64,000 nucleotides of DNA from Anagrus nilaparvatae (GCA_022575985.1 JAKSXM010000137.1:10372001-10436000); one strand, 5' to 3'; counted from the stretch's first letter, positions 1 through 13,368 are shown. Notes: a model not told the origin generated them from the letters alone. Program-made: numbers and translations.

Positions 1-703
1 AAAAAATAAGATTAAAAAAAATTTTTTTATTAAAACTTTTTATATTTAATACTCACACTTTATTTATACAAATAAAAGTTGTTACATTTATATAACCAAT
101 TATTCTAAAGTTTTATATTTACATAATTACATACTTTTGTAGTTATTTATACAGCAATAAATTTCATTTCTTAAATTATTACAGACTTGTAAATGAAAGA
201 AAAACAAAACATATAATTTTCATATTATATAATAAAGTTTTTAATCAAAGAATAAATATTTTAATTGGAACAAATTTTTAAGTGCATAGTTAAAATCTTA
301 AAAAAAATTAATTAAAATCTTAAAAATACCTAAATTTAAAACAGAGCAACAATAAAATAATGGCCTTTTTTTTATTTACTGTTATATTTTAACAATTGTT
401 AATTATAATAAAATATAAACACTATGCGTAATATATTATTATGACAAATTAAAATCTTAATATTTCCCATGAAATAAAATTTTAAAAAAAAAGTTTAATT
501 AACAACTTTGAGTAATTAACTTAATTGATGATGATTTATGTTTCAAAGATTTGTTTTTATTATGTACATTAATTTACTGAAAATTATATTATGACAAGAA
601 AGTATATCAGTTTTATTATAAATTAGTTTTTAATTTATATTTTATAAATCAGTATTTTTTTAAAAATATAAACCAAAATTTGGCAAGCATAATAATGTTT
701 CGA
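1..703. other. AT-rich non-coding stretch
   Basis: Long A and T runs with stop codons in every frame. No gene, RNA or organised repeat was recognised before the inverted-repeat element that begins near 704. Confidence 0.6.
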
Positions 704-1077
704 GTAATGTTTTTGGAGTCGCTGATCGCTCGATTCTAAATTTAAAATTTGAAATGGCGGACTCAAAATAGCTGCTTTCTAAGCCCCTAACCTAAAAATC
801 AATATTTAGAGTTTTTTCCATATCTTGGTAATTTGCGATATTTTAAATTTGGTTTACAAGTTTTGAATTTTAAAAGTCTGATTGCAGAATCGTGATCAGT
901 GGATACAAAAATTTTTAAATCACATTTAAAATGATTAAAATAACCATAGATATGAAAATAACTCAAGCTACCGATTTTGAGATTAAGGACTTAGGAAACA
1001 GCTATTTTGAGTCCATGATTTCGAATTTTAAAAATCTGATTTCAGAATCATGATCAGCGACTCCAAAAACTACATTA
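704..1077. repeat. Inverted-repeat element, about 370 bp
   Basis: The left end reads TAATGTTTTTGGAGTCGCTG and the right end is its near reverse complement (CAGCGACTCCAAAAACTACA). The similarity continues inward: a GGACTCAAAATAGCTG block near 760 faces CAGCTATTTTGAGTCC near 1000. The arms are about 150 bp and diverged. There is no open frame, so this looks like a non-autonomous foldback or MITE-type element. The superfamily is not known. Confidence 0.65.
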
Positions 1078-2800
1078 TAACCCAGAAATAACCTCATTAT
1101 GATTCCCAATTGTCTCTATCAGTAATATTTTTACAAAATTAAAATTTCCTGTAAATTTTTTTGCTTATTCTGAACAAAAGATGGGAAATTACTCAAAACT
1201 GTCTTTTAGAGAATGAATACAACCTTTAATAATGGTTTTCAGTGACCAAAAAAAACATAAGATGCACTAGGATGAATTTATTACCGTCCATGTAAAATTT
1301 TTGGATGCATTTAACTTTGATGGTGGCTTGGCTTGACTAAATATGCCAGGGTCGCAAAAGTTTCGAGAAAAGTGTTTTTGTCTATAGCGCTTACGACATT
1401 TTTTTTCTTTTTCAGGAAACTCCATTTTTACGCCTGGTCGGGTTGCATTATGAATACAATAACTTTTATCAAGAATGATTTATTTCTCAAAAATTCCTTT
1501 TACATTACAATTCATAAAATACAAAAGATAATTGAGACGAAATTTAAAAAAAATTTATTATCATTTCTCTTTAAAAAAAATATTTTTTTACACATGTACC
1601 TAAACCTTTCTTATAATTTCAAAAATTACCTTTTTAAAAATATATAAATTTTTTTTCAACCGAACGGTTTTTATAACCGTCTGAGATGTCTAATCCTTTT
1701 TTTTATCTTTTCTTCCATAAAAATCCGCTATACATTTTAATTTTCCTTGCATGCAAAATCATAACAAAAAAAAATAATAATTTTTTAGTTTATTACTATG
1801 TAATATTATAAATTAAGTAACAAGAATTTTACACCGTAGGCTAAATAATTAAGGGTTTTAAAATTTATATAAGAAATATTACTTTATACATATTATTTTT
1901 TATTAGTACTTTTTTTGCTCCTTGTAAAATAAAAAGAAAAAATAATTGTTATTATAATAATACATCATATTTTATTAAATATGAGACCTTTAAAAAAAAA
2001 CGTTTGCAAGATGCCACGTGTGTTGGACGCGGAAGTTTATGGTGTAAAAGAAAAAATTTTTAGAAGAATTGATAATTTTCATAATCACATTGTCTGTGAT
2101 TTATAAGGATACAAGTTTTTTTATGGGTCTGTTTCAATTCAACTAATAAAAATCTGATAAAAAAAAAGCTAATTATATTTGAATTTTTTTGTTTTTATCA
2201 ATTACTTCTGATTATTATATACGTGATTACTTTTTTTTGTTGTTGTTGTATTTTTTGAATTTACAGTTATAATAATCAAGAAAATAAAAGATTTATGTTT
2301 ATTTCTTACTTGTTTAGTAAAGAAAAAGATGATAATGGTTTTAAGTATGCTGATGAAATTATTTTAATACTAGAAAATTGTATTGCTTTCTAGGTGTTCA
2401 TTCAAATTAGAAGTGGTTTGTAATTTGAAAAAAAAAGTTATAAAAAAAAAAAGAATAACAAATAGAGTTAAGTGTACTACAAATAAGTACAGTTGATGAG
2501 AATTTCCTTACATTTTTATGTGTTAATTGATTCAGATATGTTTTTCTAAGGAAATTTAGGGATAATTACTCTTTTCTTCTTGAGGTTTGTTTACAGTTAT
2601 AAATGTTACAAATAGCAAAACTTATTATGCAAATTTTTTTTATATTAAATTAATTTTTCAGAGTAGTTATTTCTATTTGTTGACTAAATTTTTTTATAAG
2701 AACTTAAAAAAATATTTTTTTAATTTGGGGATATTTAGGAAAAATTTAGGGATTTTATTAAATTTTTGTTTATTTGAAAATTTGCTGAGGTCAAATTAAT
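1078..2800. other. AT-rich non-coding stretch
   Basis: Homopolymer runs and low complexity. A 104-codon open frame at 1333-1647 translates to Phe/Lys/Ile/Asn-rich sequence, as expected from translated AT-rich DNA, and was not accepted as a gene. No other structure was recognised. Confidence 0.5.
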
Positions 2801-3745
2801 AAAAGCTATTTTCGGATACTTGTCCAGGTATAAAAGTATATAGTGGTTTGGCTCCTGAAATCAAACTTAACCTAAGTAATAGCATCCGAAAATTTATCAA
2901 AAAAACTTATAACCGCGGTTTGTGTTAACTCAATTTGCTATTTTTATAATTTGTAATTATCACCTTTACTAAATGTTAAAATTCTAAACCCAATCCATCC
3001 TGATTCCTTGAACCTATAATATTTCAAGTCCCTATATCGAAAGTAAAAAAATTATTACAAGTCCCTGAACCAGGATTATTTTAAGTCCCAAAATTGAAAT
3101 TATTCTAAGTCCCATTTGACCCGCCTTCCTAAAATGGGAAAAATTTGACCCCCCCTTCCTTGATTTTCAGGATATCTTCTCCCTATATACATATTCCATG
3201 TTAAAACTTACTGATTCTCGTTGGAATTAGAAGTCTAGGCCACGACAGGACCCCGAAAACCTAAAATACTTTTTTTGGGTTTTTAGATTTTATTTAATTT
3301 TTCTGACCCATAAACAGATAATACTCTTATAATAGAATAGAAAACTTGATATTCCAAGGAAAATTATTTTTTTGGCTTTTAAGACTCCTTTAAGGCCCAG
3401 AATTATAATTTTTAATTTTTCGAAAATCAGATTTTTGAGCATAAAAAAAATTTACCATCCTTAAATTTTTTTTATAGTTCTCTTGGGTAAAAGACTATAT
3501 TTTTCAATTTTTTAGAAAATTTTCTGGAAAGGAAACAATTTTTTGATCCCAAAAATTCAAAATATTATGCCGCCGTTTATCCGCGCATTTAACTTTAAGC
3601 GCGGGTAAACGGCTGTAGAAGATTTTAAATTTTTGTCCAATTTCAACGGGAATCGGGAGTTTTTTGATAAATATTTGGATGTTACTACTTTCATTAAGTA
3701 TGATTTCAGAGACCAAATCACTATACTTACCTATAGTAATTATCA
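2801..3745. repeat. Inverted-repeat element of the GCGCGGGTAAAC family, copy 1
   Basis: The left end (AAAAGCTATTTTCGGATA, then AGTGGTTTGGCTCCTGAAAT) and the right end (TCAGAGACCAAATCACTATA) are imperfect reverse complements. Inside, near 3568-3615, is a short hairpin made of GCCGTTTATCCGCGC facing GCGCGGGTAAACGGC; the same module recurs in the copy at 22026-22990. A block with repeated AAGTCCC words (about 3020-3120) also occurs inside the element at 35897-36818. Nothing in it looks coding, so it is read as a non-autonomous mobile element. Confidence 0.65.
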
Positions 3746-4504
3746 AATTAATTTTGTTTAATTTTGCAAGTTCAGTGCCTTAAAAATGGTCATGTTTTTT
3801 CCAATTAATATCAATCCTCCATACTATCGATGCCATCTGGTTATAAGTTATAAGGATTTTTCACCTCTGATGGAACTCCAAAGATACCTTCTTGGTTCTA
3901 CAACTCTTTTATCTTATTTACTTCCAAAACTCAAAACTTAAGTAGTCTATGCTCTCGTTTGCATGCAAATTGGTTAATCGGTTATAAGTTTTTTTGGTAT
4001 CATCGAAAAAAAATAAATTTATAAAACAATAAATCAGTGATTTGCCAAACTGTAGTGTACTTCTGTAAAATCAACATGTTTATTTTTAATAAAATCTTAC
4101 CATTCCAATTAAAGAGTGCAATGAAAAAAAAAATAAGAAAAATAATGAATGTTTTATGTATTTAAAAAATCGTTTAGTTAAATGCATGTAACATAAAGTA
4201 CATACAACATTAAATTACAATGTACTATATAATATAAAGTTTTTAATTCGTATAAGAAATTTTCTAAAGAAATGTACCACAAATAGAGAAAAAAATGCAT
4301 TTCAAATAAAAAAAAAAAATAAGAGTAACTACTATAACACCTTGCAAATAGCTACTATAACAATAGTGCATATAGTAATATAAGAAAAATTTTTTTAAAA
4401 AATACTTGTTACACCTATATGGTATAATATAAAGAAAAATATAATAAAAATCAAATAAACAAAATAATAAGAGGGTAATAAATTTAAGTATTAAAGAGAG
4501 GTAA
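3746..4504. other. AT-rich non-coding stretch
   Basis: No gene recognised. The minus-strand open frame over 4264-4692 is mostly Phe/Leu/Tyr encoded by A/T runs; only its first part overlaps the less AT-rich island described next. Confidence 0.5.
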
Positions 4505-4744
4505 AAAAAAAGAAAAATAAAATACTTTGAAAATAGTAAATGGATAAAAAGGAATAATCCAACGATAGATGCGTCATTGGTTGTTCTTGGAAAACAAGTT
4601 TTCTTTACTTTATATCTTCCGGTGGATTCTTCATATAATGTAAGTACAAAAAAAGCCCCCCCACAATATGTCGGCGTGGGACCAACTAACAACTACTATA
4701 GGGATGATTGTACTCTTGAATGTTCATCAAGGACGTGTATATAA
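4505..4744 (+). other. Unassigned coding-like open frame without a Met start
   Basis: An open frame of 79 codons runs from an in-frame stop at 4502 to the stop TAA at 4742-4744 and contains no ATG. From about 4562 the base composition is less AT-rich than the surroundings and the translation looks protein-like, with segments such as TIDASLVVLGKQVFF and RDDCTLECSSRTCI. A good splice donor (AAT|GTAAGT) sits in frame at 4640, so the coding part could end there. I recognise no protein family. It may be a real exon of an unknown gene, a 5' exon of a downstream gene, or chance. The opposite strand is also open here, which weakens the case. Confidence 0.25.
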
Positions 4745-5639
4745 TAATAATTATAAAAAGATATTAATTTTATATAAAGTAAAAAAAAAAAGAGGTTATA
4801 ATATAGATTCATTCATAATATTAATAATACTTAGTGCGGAAAACCGGGCGGTCTTATCTCCGCCTTTCTCTCTTTCACACACACTATATGCACGTCCCTT
4901 CGTGTAATGGATTATATATTTTACATTCTTTCATCTTTACACTTGTTGTTATTATTATGATTATTATTATTAGTGTTATTGATAAAGCAAAAACATTTAA
5001 AAAAAAAAAGAGAAAAGTCAAGATTCCATTTCATTTATAAGCTAGATGTTTCTTGTAATAAAACTAAGAGTAAATAGTTACGTATTTATAGAAAAAAAAA
5101 ATTTTTATGCGAAGCTCTTTTAGTTACTTTACCATTTTTGGTACCGTCACTTGTTATTTTAAAATTACTTACATACATACTTGTATATTGATAGACGTCT
5201 ATCTATCTAAATACAATAAATAATACTTTGGACTCGAGTTCTTGGAGTTATAATCAAAGATCGCTGGAAAACCTTTGATCCCATTCAGGATTTAATAAAA
5301 TGGTGATTTTTGATTTATAATTTAATAATTGAGTAAAGGGAAATTCGTTTTGTTATTTTGATACCTCAGGTTCTGCTGATCTTATATGCACTTGTCTATA
5401 AATCACGAAAATTAGAAGCAAATTTTGATCTTACTTTTACTGCGAGCTGATAAATTTTTTATTTCCTTATTCATTACCTAATGCCGATACTGTAAGATGC
5501 TGATCAATTTTTTAATTTCCTAATTTGGAAATGTTATTTAATAGATTTTAAGATATGAAAGAAAAAGTTAGTTCTCTATTCTGATTCAAAATAACTCCAA
5601 TAAAATTAAAACAATACATTTTTAAACAAGGGTGCAAAA
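4745..5639. other. Non-coding stretch with a small GC-richer island
   Basis: Around 4830-4910 the sequence becomes C-rich (CCGGGCGG, CCGCC, CTCTCTTTCACACACAC), which can mark a promoter or enhancer in AT-rich insect DNA. No TATA box or transcript can be tied to it. The remainder is AT-rich and empty. Confidence 0.3.
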
Positions 5640-6240
5640 AAATGATACCCCAAATCACACTTTATTTACTATCCAAGGCAAATCCGAGAATCTAAATATA
5701 ATTTTTTTTTCTCAGCGGAGGGAAAAAAGTAATTTCGATCCAACAGAAAGAAAAAGTAGTTATTTTGCAAAAAAATAGTAAGTTTTTTATAAAAATTATA
5801 ATCTTATTTTAGTAAATTCACAAAAAAATTAAAAATTCTCTTGAAATTTGACGAAAATAAATTGTCGCATAAGATTTTTCTACGCCAGTGGTGAGAAACA
5901 CGTCTTTGTCAGAAAATACATGCTTTCTAGGTGGCTGCTGATAAGAGCATATTATTAATACATTGATAACTCGCAATTTGTCTTATGATCTGATCCTTAT
6001 TTAGTTGCACAAAAATCAGTATGGCTGCGTGTGAGTCATTAAGTAGCCAACGTATTAAAGCTTCTTTGTAAAAATCAACTAAAACCTCAGCTATAACTCT
6101 ATTTTTTTTTAGATTAGATTTATCAACTCTACCTAAATAAGACAAAATTTCGTTCACACAAAAAATATCACTCCCAAAAATAGCCCATGAAATAAAAATA
6201 TTCAACTTGTCTTAATTTCAGTAGATAAAGACAAAATTGA
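5640..6240. repeat. Degenerate relic of the modular hairpin family
   Basis: The segment opens with ATGATACCCCAAATCACAC, like the AATACCCCAAATCGCAG edge at 32998, and near 5885-5935 has GAGAAACACGTCTTTGTCAG, like the ACAAGAAAACACGTCTTTTC module at 32898. Both modules lie adjacent in the better copy at 32881-33083. The 92-codon minus-strand open frame at 5927-6205 has no recognisable homology. Confidence 0.4.
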
Positions 6241-9200
6241 TCAGACACCAAAAAAAAATTGTTCTTACGTAACTCATAACATAAAATATAAATTTTAATG
6301 TTTGGTTAAATAAAATAAAAAGCCATATTATTAAATTTTATTTTTTTTTATTCATAACAAATTTAAAAATTATATAAAAAATGGTTACAAGAAGAAGTAA
6401 CCCTCATTACAGAGAAAGTAAATAATATTACATAAGTAATGCAATTTTTTTGTGTTAAGCCACATGAAATAAATTCTTTTTTTTTTGTAATTACAAGTTT
6501 AAAATTTTAAATTAAATTGTCTTTTTTGGAATAATTTATTATTTATTAATTAAAAAGAAATCTATGTCAATAATTTTTTTAAAAAATATTATTTATAAGC
6601 TCACTGACCTTATCTCTCGTTTTAAAAATAACAAAAAAAAAAAAGGATTTCATCGACATGAATTGAATCTTATAATAAACATGAAGTTAAAAAAGATAAC
6701 AAGTAAAAAAAAGAAAAATAAGAATATCATAGCGCCATAGGGGTCTTTTTCTTTTTAAAAAAGAAATAAGTAGGACCCCCTACTACAAACAAAAAAAAAT
6801 TTAACTTTTTAACGTTCGACATGCGAATATATCGTTTTTTTTTTCTGCGGGTTTACAGTTTATACATACATTGTGAGTATTATACTGCACCTGTAAGTGA
6901 GAGGTATATTTTTTAATAAAAAGTTAAGAGAGGAGTCTTAACGTTTTCACCTGATATGACTTTTAGTAAGTCCCAGAACGTTGGACGAGCGATACTTACC
7001 TCTTTTTTTTTCAAAAGTTTATTTGGCGCGAAGTTTTTAAAATTTTTTTTGTAAATTTTTGTTTGTGACTTTTTAATTATGGTTTTGTTAATTACTGAAA
7101 AATAATAAAAATTTATTACATGTTCAAATATTTGAAAGTGTGTGTTAAATATGTGTACTTTTTTATATTGTGACTAAAAATTTTTTTTTTTAATTGTCGG
7201 TAAATTGAGCGAAAGATCAGAGAAAAAAGATTATAAAAAACTTCTTTTTTTGTTGGTTTTATCAGAGGGAAAGTGCAAGTTTAAATACAGAAAATAATCC
7301 AGTTTTAAAAATAACTCAAAGTATAAAAAACGAAAGAAAGAGATTAAAAGGACTAAAAGATAACAGACAATTTTTTTTTATTTAAGAATTAAAGAATTAC
7401 AAGAAAAAAATGGATACCGTATTCGAAAAAATGAACAAGATAAATCTGGTAATTATTACCCCAATTTTCTTTATTTTTTTTACATAATATTAAAAAAAAA
7501 TTATTTCAACTCCTTTCACTTTTTTTTGGAAGGTACTCCCTATAATTGTTGACTGTCAAAATGAAGATCATTCAATAATAATTTACGGTAGTTTTATTTT
7601 TATCAAAATAAAATATGTAACATGAGAACGTTTTATTTTATTAAAAATTTTTTTTTTTTTTTGAGAAAGTTTACATACGTGATTATCAATAATTTTAATG
7701 TATAGATGACCAATATTTAAAATCTCAATATTTATGTCGATTATTTATGAAAGTTTTTTTTTCACAATTTGTAATTAATAAGAAAATTTTTTAAATATTT
7801 TTTCTTTCTTTAAGAATGCTAATTATTTGGACGAATTTGTCAAAAATAGTGGCGAAATTTTAATTTTTTTTTACGAAATATTATAGAAACCCTTTTTTTA
7901 ACCAAAGTATAAAATATTCTTACCAGAAGCTGGGCAAATATGAATTCTAAGATTTTTTGTAGTTTTTGGGTTTCAGTTTGTTCTGCTTTTGTTTGCTTGA
8001 GAAAATAAGAAATCGAAAATTCGCCAATAACTCAAATTTTCAAGCAATTCAAGCAAATTCCAAACACAGCAACCTGACGATATATTCTTTTCAAATCTTT
8101 AACATTATCTTCAATCTTCTATCGCCAAATCCCCTTTCATTGAAATGATTTTAAATGTTGCTTTTCTCCTTTGAAATTTTCCAGTCAAGTTTTCGCCAAA
8201 AAAACTAGTCGTTATTTCTAGTTCCAAAGCCTCAGAAACTAAATAATTAAGACATGACTCACGATTTCAATATTTACAAAAAGCGAGTCCAAAATTATTC
8301 ACATTTTACCCATTTATCTTAAAAGATCTTGAATAAAAAATTTTTTTTTGTACAAACCAAGAAATATTTTAACTTTAGCAAAAACGATCGAATGACATGT
8401 AAAAAAAGTAAATTTATAATATTTCTAGTATAAACACCAAGGTTATTTCCTATATTTTTAATATAAAGAGAATAATTTTAAATCCTGACATCATCTTGTA
8501 AAAGATTAATATCTTTTTTCATATAAATTCTATGATATTTCCTACTTTCTTCAATAAAAAAATAAACTGAGATAAAAATTTAATAAAATAATTAGAATAA
8601 CTGTATTAATTTAGCAAGTATTTAAAGATAATCCAATCTTATCTAAATAAACTGTAAAATTACAATTGTTTAAAGGTATTGACAAGTAGAAAATATAAGT
8701 CTTATTAAATAAAATGTAGGAAGTTTAGATTATAAGTTTAGATAAAACGGGAGTTTTTTTAAGGTTAACGTTGCAAAAAAAATGCGAAGCATCTGAAGAT
8801 CAGATAACATTAAAAGTATTGTGCATGAAAAGAAAATCATTAAAGATATGAATTCATTGTTGAAATCTTATTTTATTATAATAAAAAGGATCATTTTATA
8901 CTTTCACCCAATTTTCAGCTCGAGTACCATTCATGATAACGAGGAATTCTTTTGAATTAAGGCACTTGTAACACAAAACCTTTTTTAACTATCTTATTTT
9001 TTTTTTAACAATACTGACAGTAGGCTACTTTGCTTCAATTATTTTCAGCAGAATTTTTTTCTTTTCTTTAAAAAATTAAAATAAATTTATGGTAATAAAA
9101 TCAATTATTATGGATTTTAGCAATATTTTCTAATTTTTATTTACTATACGTCTTGTTATTTATTAATTTAAATTAACCATTTTTTTTACCTTAGACATAA

Positions 9201-9644
9201 ATAAATAAAATTTCACTTTTTTTAAAATGTCAGTTGTATATTTTACGAGCTCATCAAAATTAATTTATTATTATTTACAATTTTTTTTATGTTTTAATTT
9301 TTTACGTTTAAATTTTTTCAACGTTTTTTTGTAACTAATTTTTAAAAAATGGTTAAATTTGACGATAGAAATTGTTTTTTATTAGCTATTAAACGAACCT
9401 AAATTTTGTTTCTTTTAGTTCGTATATTTGCTTAAAATATCAAATAAAATTTCTATGTTTATTATTGAAAAAAAAAACAAACTTTTATTACATTTCTTCA
9501 AAAAAAAGAAAGAGACTAAATTTTTTCGTAAAATCCGGGCAATAAAAAATTTTGAAATATAAATAAACATTTTTGTTATCTTATGTGTGTATATTATTAA
9601 ATAATGAAAAAAAATAAATATAAATTTCAAGTTATAAATCCTTA
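6241..9644. other. AT-rich non-coding stretch
   Basis: Mostly low-complexity A/T. A less AT-rich patch at about 6800-7000 contains good splice-donor matches on both strands (GTAAGT at 6893 on +, and at 6999-6994 on -) and a pyrimidine tract followed by ACAG near 6855. A very short untranslated exon is possible but unsupported. Nothing else was recognised. Confidence 0.4.
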
Positions 9645-9775
9645 GGCTGCTTCCACACGGAGCGCTTTAAACACAAACTTAGCGTTAAATCTGTAGTTAT
9701 ATTACATATATGTATATACTACGCAATGTATTTTGAGATAACTTTGTGTTTAAAGCGCTCCGTGTGGAAGCAGCC
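9645..9775. mobile_element. Palindromic MITE, 131 bp, flanked by TTA
   Basis: The terminal inverted repeats are near-perfect over about 38 bp (left GGCTGCTTCCACACGGAGCG, right its reverse complement). They enclose a short unpaired centre. TTA flanks both ends (9642-9644 and 9776-9778), as expected for a 3-bp target-site duplication of PIF/Harbinger (Tourist-like) elements. It has no coding capacity. Confidence 0.85.
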
Positions 9776-9778
9776 TTA

Positions 9779-10264
9779 ACATTCTTGTATCCATAAACTT
9801 ATGATTACCCTTGTGACGTTACAAAGTCACCGAACTGGCTCTTGTATTTTTTTTCCTATTATACGGTATGGATCCGTTAAAAAAATCGCCGCTAGGCCTA
9901 TATATTCATCGTAATATAACATTTGCACGCACTTTTCTTCCTTAGCCCTCTCTATATTTATTCATAACATTTATTTAATAATAAATTTTATTTTTATTTA
10001 TACAATTTTTATTTTTCTATATCTTGTTTATTAACTTTATGCTAATTTTTTTTGCGAAGAATGTCAAACGCATACTAAAAAAACAAAATTCTTTTGCTAA
10101 TTTTGAATAAAGCATAAATAGGCTTTTAGTTCAAAAGACGATATAAGTAATAATAATTTTGAAACTTGATAATTAGTCATATTTTGTACTTACCTTTGAT
10201 AACTTTGATAATAAAAAAAATTTATTGTTTAAAATGAGCAATTTAAAGAAGGCTTATATTTAAA
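9779..10264. other. Non-coding stretch
   Basis: A moderately GC-richer patch at 9790-9960 (GTGACGTTACAAAGTCACCG, then CGCCGCTAGGCCTATATATT) includes an imperfect GTGAC/GTCAC palindrome and a TATATA-like word. It may be regulatory, but no adjacent gene was found. Confidence 0.3.
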
Positions 10265-10520
10265 TTGCATTCTCTTAAGAATGGTCAGAAAGCCTTCAAA
10301 CAAGTTAAATTGAGAAAAATAGCCCAAATGGCACGTAAATTACCTTCCGAGACAAGGCCGAGTATTTATGGACAAGGGTCGTATAAAATTTTTCTGAGTC
10401 AGTGGCGAGAAATCTCGTCTTACAGTAGTCTTGGTTTTTTTCAAATGAGAACCAACATTCTAGACTATTAATGGAGAAGTTAACTTTTAAGTACGGGTGT
10501 GCAGGGCTAAGATACAAAAT
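10265..10520. repeat. Relic of the modular hairpin family
   Basis: AAATAGCCCAAATGGCACG with ACCTTCCGAG, and then AGTCAGTGGCGAGAAATCTC, correspond in reverse or direct orientation to the two hairpin modules at 32881-33083. The short open frames on both strands here are by-products of the repeat. Confidence 0.55.
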
Positions 10521-12320
10521 TTGAAAGAAAACTTAAATATGGTATATTGTATATCATTCAAAATATTATTTAATTACAAAATACTATAGTTATTATTGAT
10601 GTTAAATTAAACTAAAAATAAAAAATACAAAAATAACTTTGCTAAAAAAGAATCATATTTTAACCAAAATTTTAATTACCACGTCGAAAATTCGGGCTAA
10701 TAAAAAAGAATTTTTTTTATTTTTATTGTCCAATTTTTTATTTGAAATAGATTTTAGCTTTATATATACCTATTTCATATAGTGGCTTAATTTGAAATTT
10801 TAAAATTTAAATTACAAATTTATAAAGCCCATCCATTTTTAGGTATTTCTTTAATTTATATAGGCGTTAATTTAATAGTTCATCGATAGTCTTATTCAAA
10901 TTAGGGTCTTTCAACTTGAGCCCAGTTTGACTTAACTCATATCAGCTTTAATTTTTGGGATGATAATTTCGTAAATAAACTTTCAAGATCTTAATAAAAG
11001 TGTAAAACAGTTATGTTTTACAATAAAATAGTCTAAGACCCGTTTGTTATAAATTCTTTACAGGCATAACCATAATTATACAATCACACCTGTGGATGCC
11101 ATAACAAGATTTATATTAAAAAATTTTAATTTAATAATTTTTCACCAAAACTTTAATAATAATTATATCTATACTAATATAATACTTGTTTTAAACGAAA
11201 TAATAAAATTGTGGAATTCAATATTTGAATATTCATCTAGAGCTTATTTATAGTATTAGAAACTCATTTCTCTTTCGAGAAGATGACGACGCAAAATCTA
11301 GATAACGAAGTTCTCATATTATAAGAATAAAAATATACGTTAAATAAAGAAATTTGTCTGTCCGCCTAATGCAATAAACAACAAACTAAATCATTTTAGA
11401 AGTTAATATATTTTACTAAAAAACATGCATACAATCTCTGATACCCAAAGTGAAAGTTTGATAAAACTTCAAATATAACCGAGAATATAACTTAAAGGTA
11501 AAAAGTTCCCATTAAAAAAATGAAATTTAAATTTTTTTAAAAAAAAGCTCAACATGTTATTTTAACTTTTTAATGATTTTATTTAATTAAAATAAAGTAT
11601 CTAAAAGTGTTATCGAAAATTTACTTTTTAATTTCATTTTCATGTTTTTCCATTTCAGTACATAATTTGTTTTTTAATTTAATCTTTGAAGTTTTTTATA
11701 ATAAAATAATCTCCTGCAAATGTTGATACTGTTATTTTACCTTTATTTTTTAATGTTAACTAACAAATTTATTTCTAATAGTTAATTACTTAATTTTATC
11801 GACAATTTTATTATCTTTTGTGTAATCTCTATTTTAAAAAGGTGTTGGATTAAAAAGTAGACCAATAAGTAAAAAGTAGATATAAAATAACCTTAAAATA
11901 ATTTTTAACAAATTGTAAACTATAAAAAAATCTTTTATTTATTATTGTTCTTTTATATAACAAAAGGTATTTATTCGAGTCACTAAGCGTATCCTTTTTA
12001 AAAGTTTCTTGTACATGTAAAGGTCAAAATTTATTATTGATAAAAGATATAGGTATAGCATATATATTTTTTTTAAATAATAAAAAAATCTGCATAGTTT
12101 TTATAATATCTTAAAGAATTGTGTAGGTTTGTTATTTATTGTAATAATAACATAGTAGCATTAAATTATTATCAGTTTATTTGAGTCTACTTGCATAAAT
12201 TTTTTAATACTGTTAAGAATTCTTGTTTTAAAATGTATTTGTATATGGAGGTATCAATGTAAATATGCTACTTTTTAAATGCAATATGATTGTTTTGAGA
12301 AGTTATGGATTTGAAAATAA
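10521..12320. other. AT-rich non-coding stretch
   Basis: No gene, RNA or organised repeat recognised. Confidence 0.55.
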
Positions 12321-13368
12321 ATATGGGCGATTATTTCTCAACTCGGCCACCCCCCTCTGTCCAAAAATGGTGGCAACTTAAAAAGATTTTGGTTTTCTCA
12401 AATTGACTGGAAAAGGGTCTAGTTTTTTATTCTCATTGGCCTTTTCAACTCTGTAAATCTACTGTGCCCATTTTAGGCACTGAGTGGCGGCAGGTTGACA
12501 TTTTAAAAACAGAAAAATTGAAATAAAAGTAGATTAACGGTAAGTTTTTTGAAATTTTTTTCTCTTAAAAGTTGTTATTTATTAAAACAAAGAAAATGAG
12601 ACCCTTTGCGTGGTAATTGGTTGATTTCTTAAAAAGTTTTGTAGGTGCTATGTAGTTTTTAAAAATGGGTAAAAAACGGCTACTTTGACTGATGATATCT
12701 CTGAACCTACATATCCAAAATAAAAAAGTTTTAGTGCAAAATGGTAGTCTTTTGATACATAATAAGTGTGCCATATACCAAGGGATTTGATTGAGTAGTT
12801 TCGGATTTAGCAATTTTCGGGTATTAATTCTCTTAAAAAAATGGGTCAAAATTTGTCTCAGAATTACCCTTAAAATTGCTAAATCCGAAACTACTCAATC
12901 AAATCCCTTGATATTTGGCACACTTATTATGTATCAAAAGACTACCATTTTGCACTAAAACTTTTTTATTTTGAATATGTAGGTTCAGAAATATCATCAG
13001 TCAAAGTAGCCGTTTTTTACCCATTTTTAAAAACTACATAGCACCTACAAAACTTTTTAAGAAATCAACCAATTACCACGCAAGTGGTCTCATTTTCTTT
13101 GTTTTAATAAATAACAACTTTTAAGAGAAAAAAATTTCAAAAAACTTACCGTTAATCTACTTTTATTTCAATTTTTCTGTTTTTAAAATGTCGACCTGCC
13201 GCCGCTCAGTGCCTAAAATGGGCACAGTAGATTTACAGCGTTGAAAAGGCCAATGAGAATAAAAAACTAGAACCTTTTCCAGTCAATTTGAGAAAACCAA
13301 AATCTTTTTAAGTTCCCACCATTTTTGGACAGAGGGGGGTGGCCGGGTTGAGAAATAATCGCCCATAT
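12321..13368. mobile_element. Long foldback element, about 1.05 kb
   Basis: Two arms of about 500 bp are near-perfect reverse complements. The left arm runs from ATATGGGCGATTATTTCTCA at 12321 to about 12835, the right arm from about 12865 to 13368, with a loop of roughly 30 bp. Differences between the arms are a few substitutions and small indels. The arms lean GC-richer than the flanks, with segments such as CCACCCCCCTCTGTCC. There is no credible protein; the 94-codon minus-strand frame at 12565-12849 lies inside the left arm. A transcript through it would fold into a long double-stranded hairpin. The class of transposon is not evident. Confidence 0.85.

Noticed and set aside
1333..1647. 104-codon open frame as a gene
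   Set aside because: Translation is dominated by Phe/Lys/Ile/Asn from A and T runs; no domain, no splice context, no composition difference from the flanks.
12565..12849. 94-codon minus-strand frame as a transposon protein
   Set aside because: It lies inside one arm of the foldback and shows no transposase or other domain.
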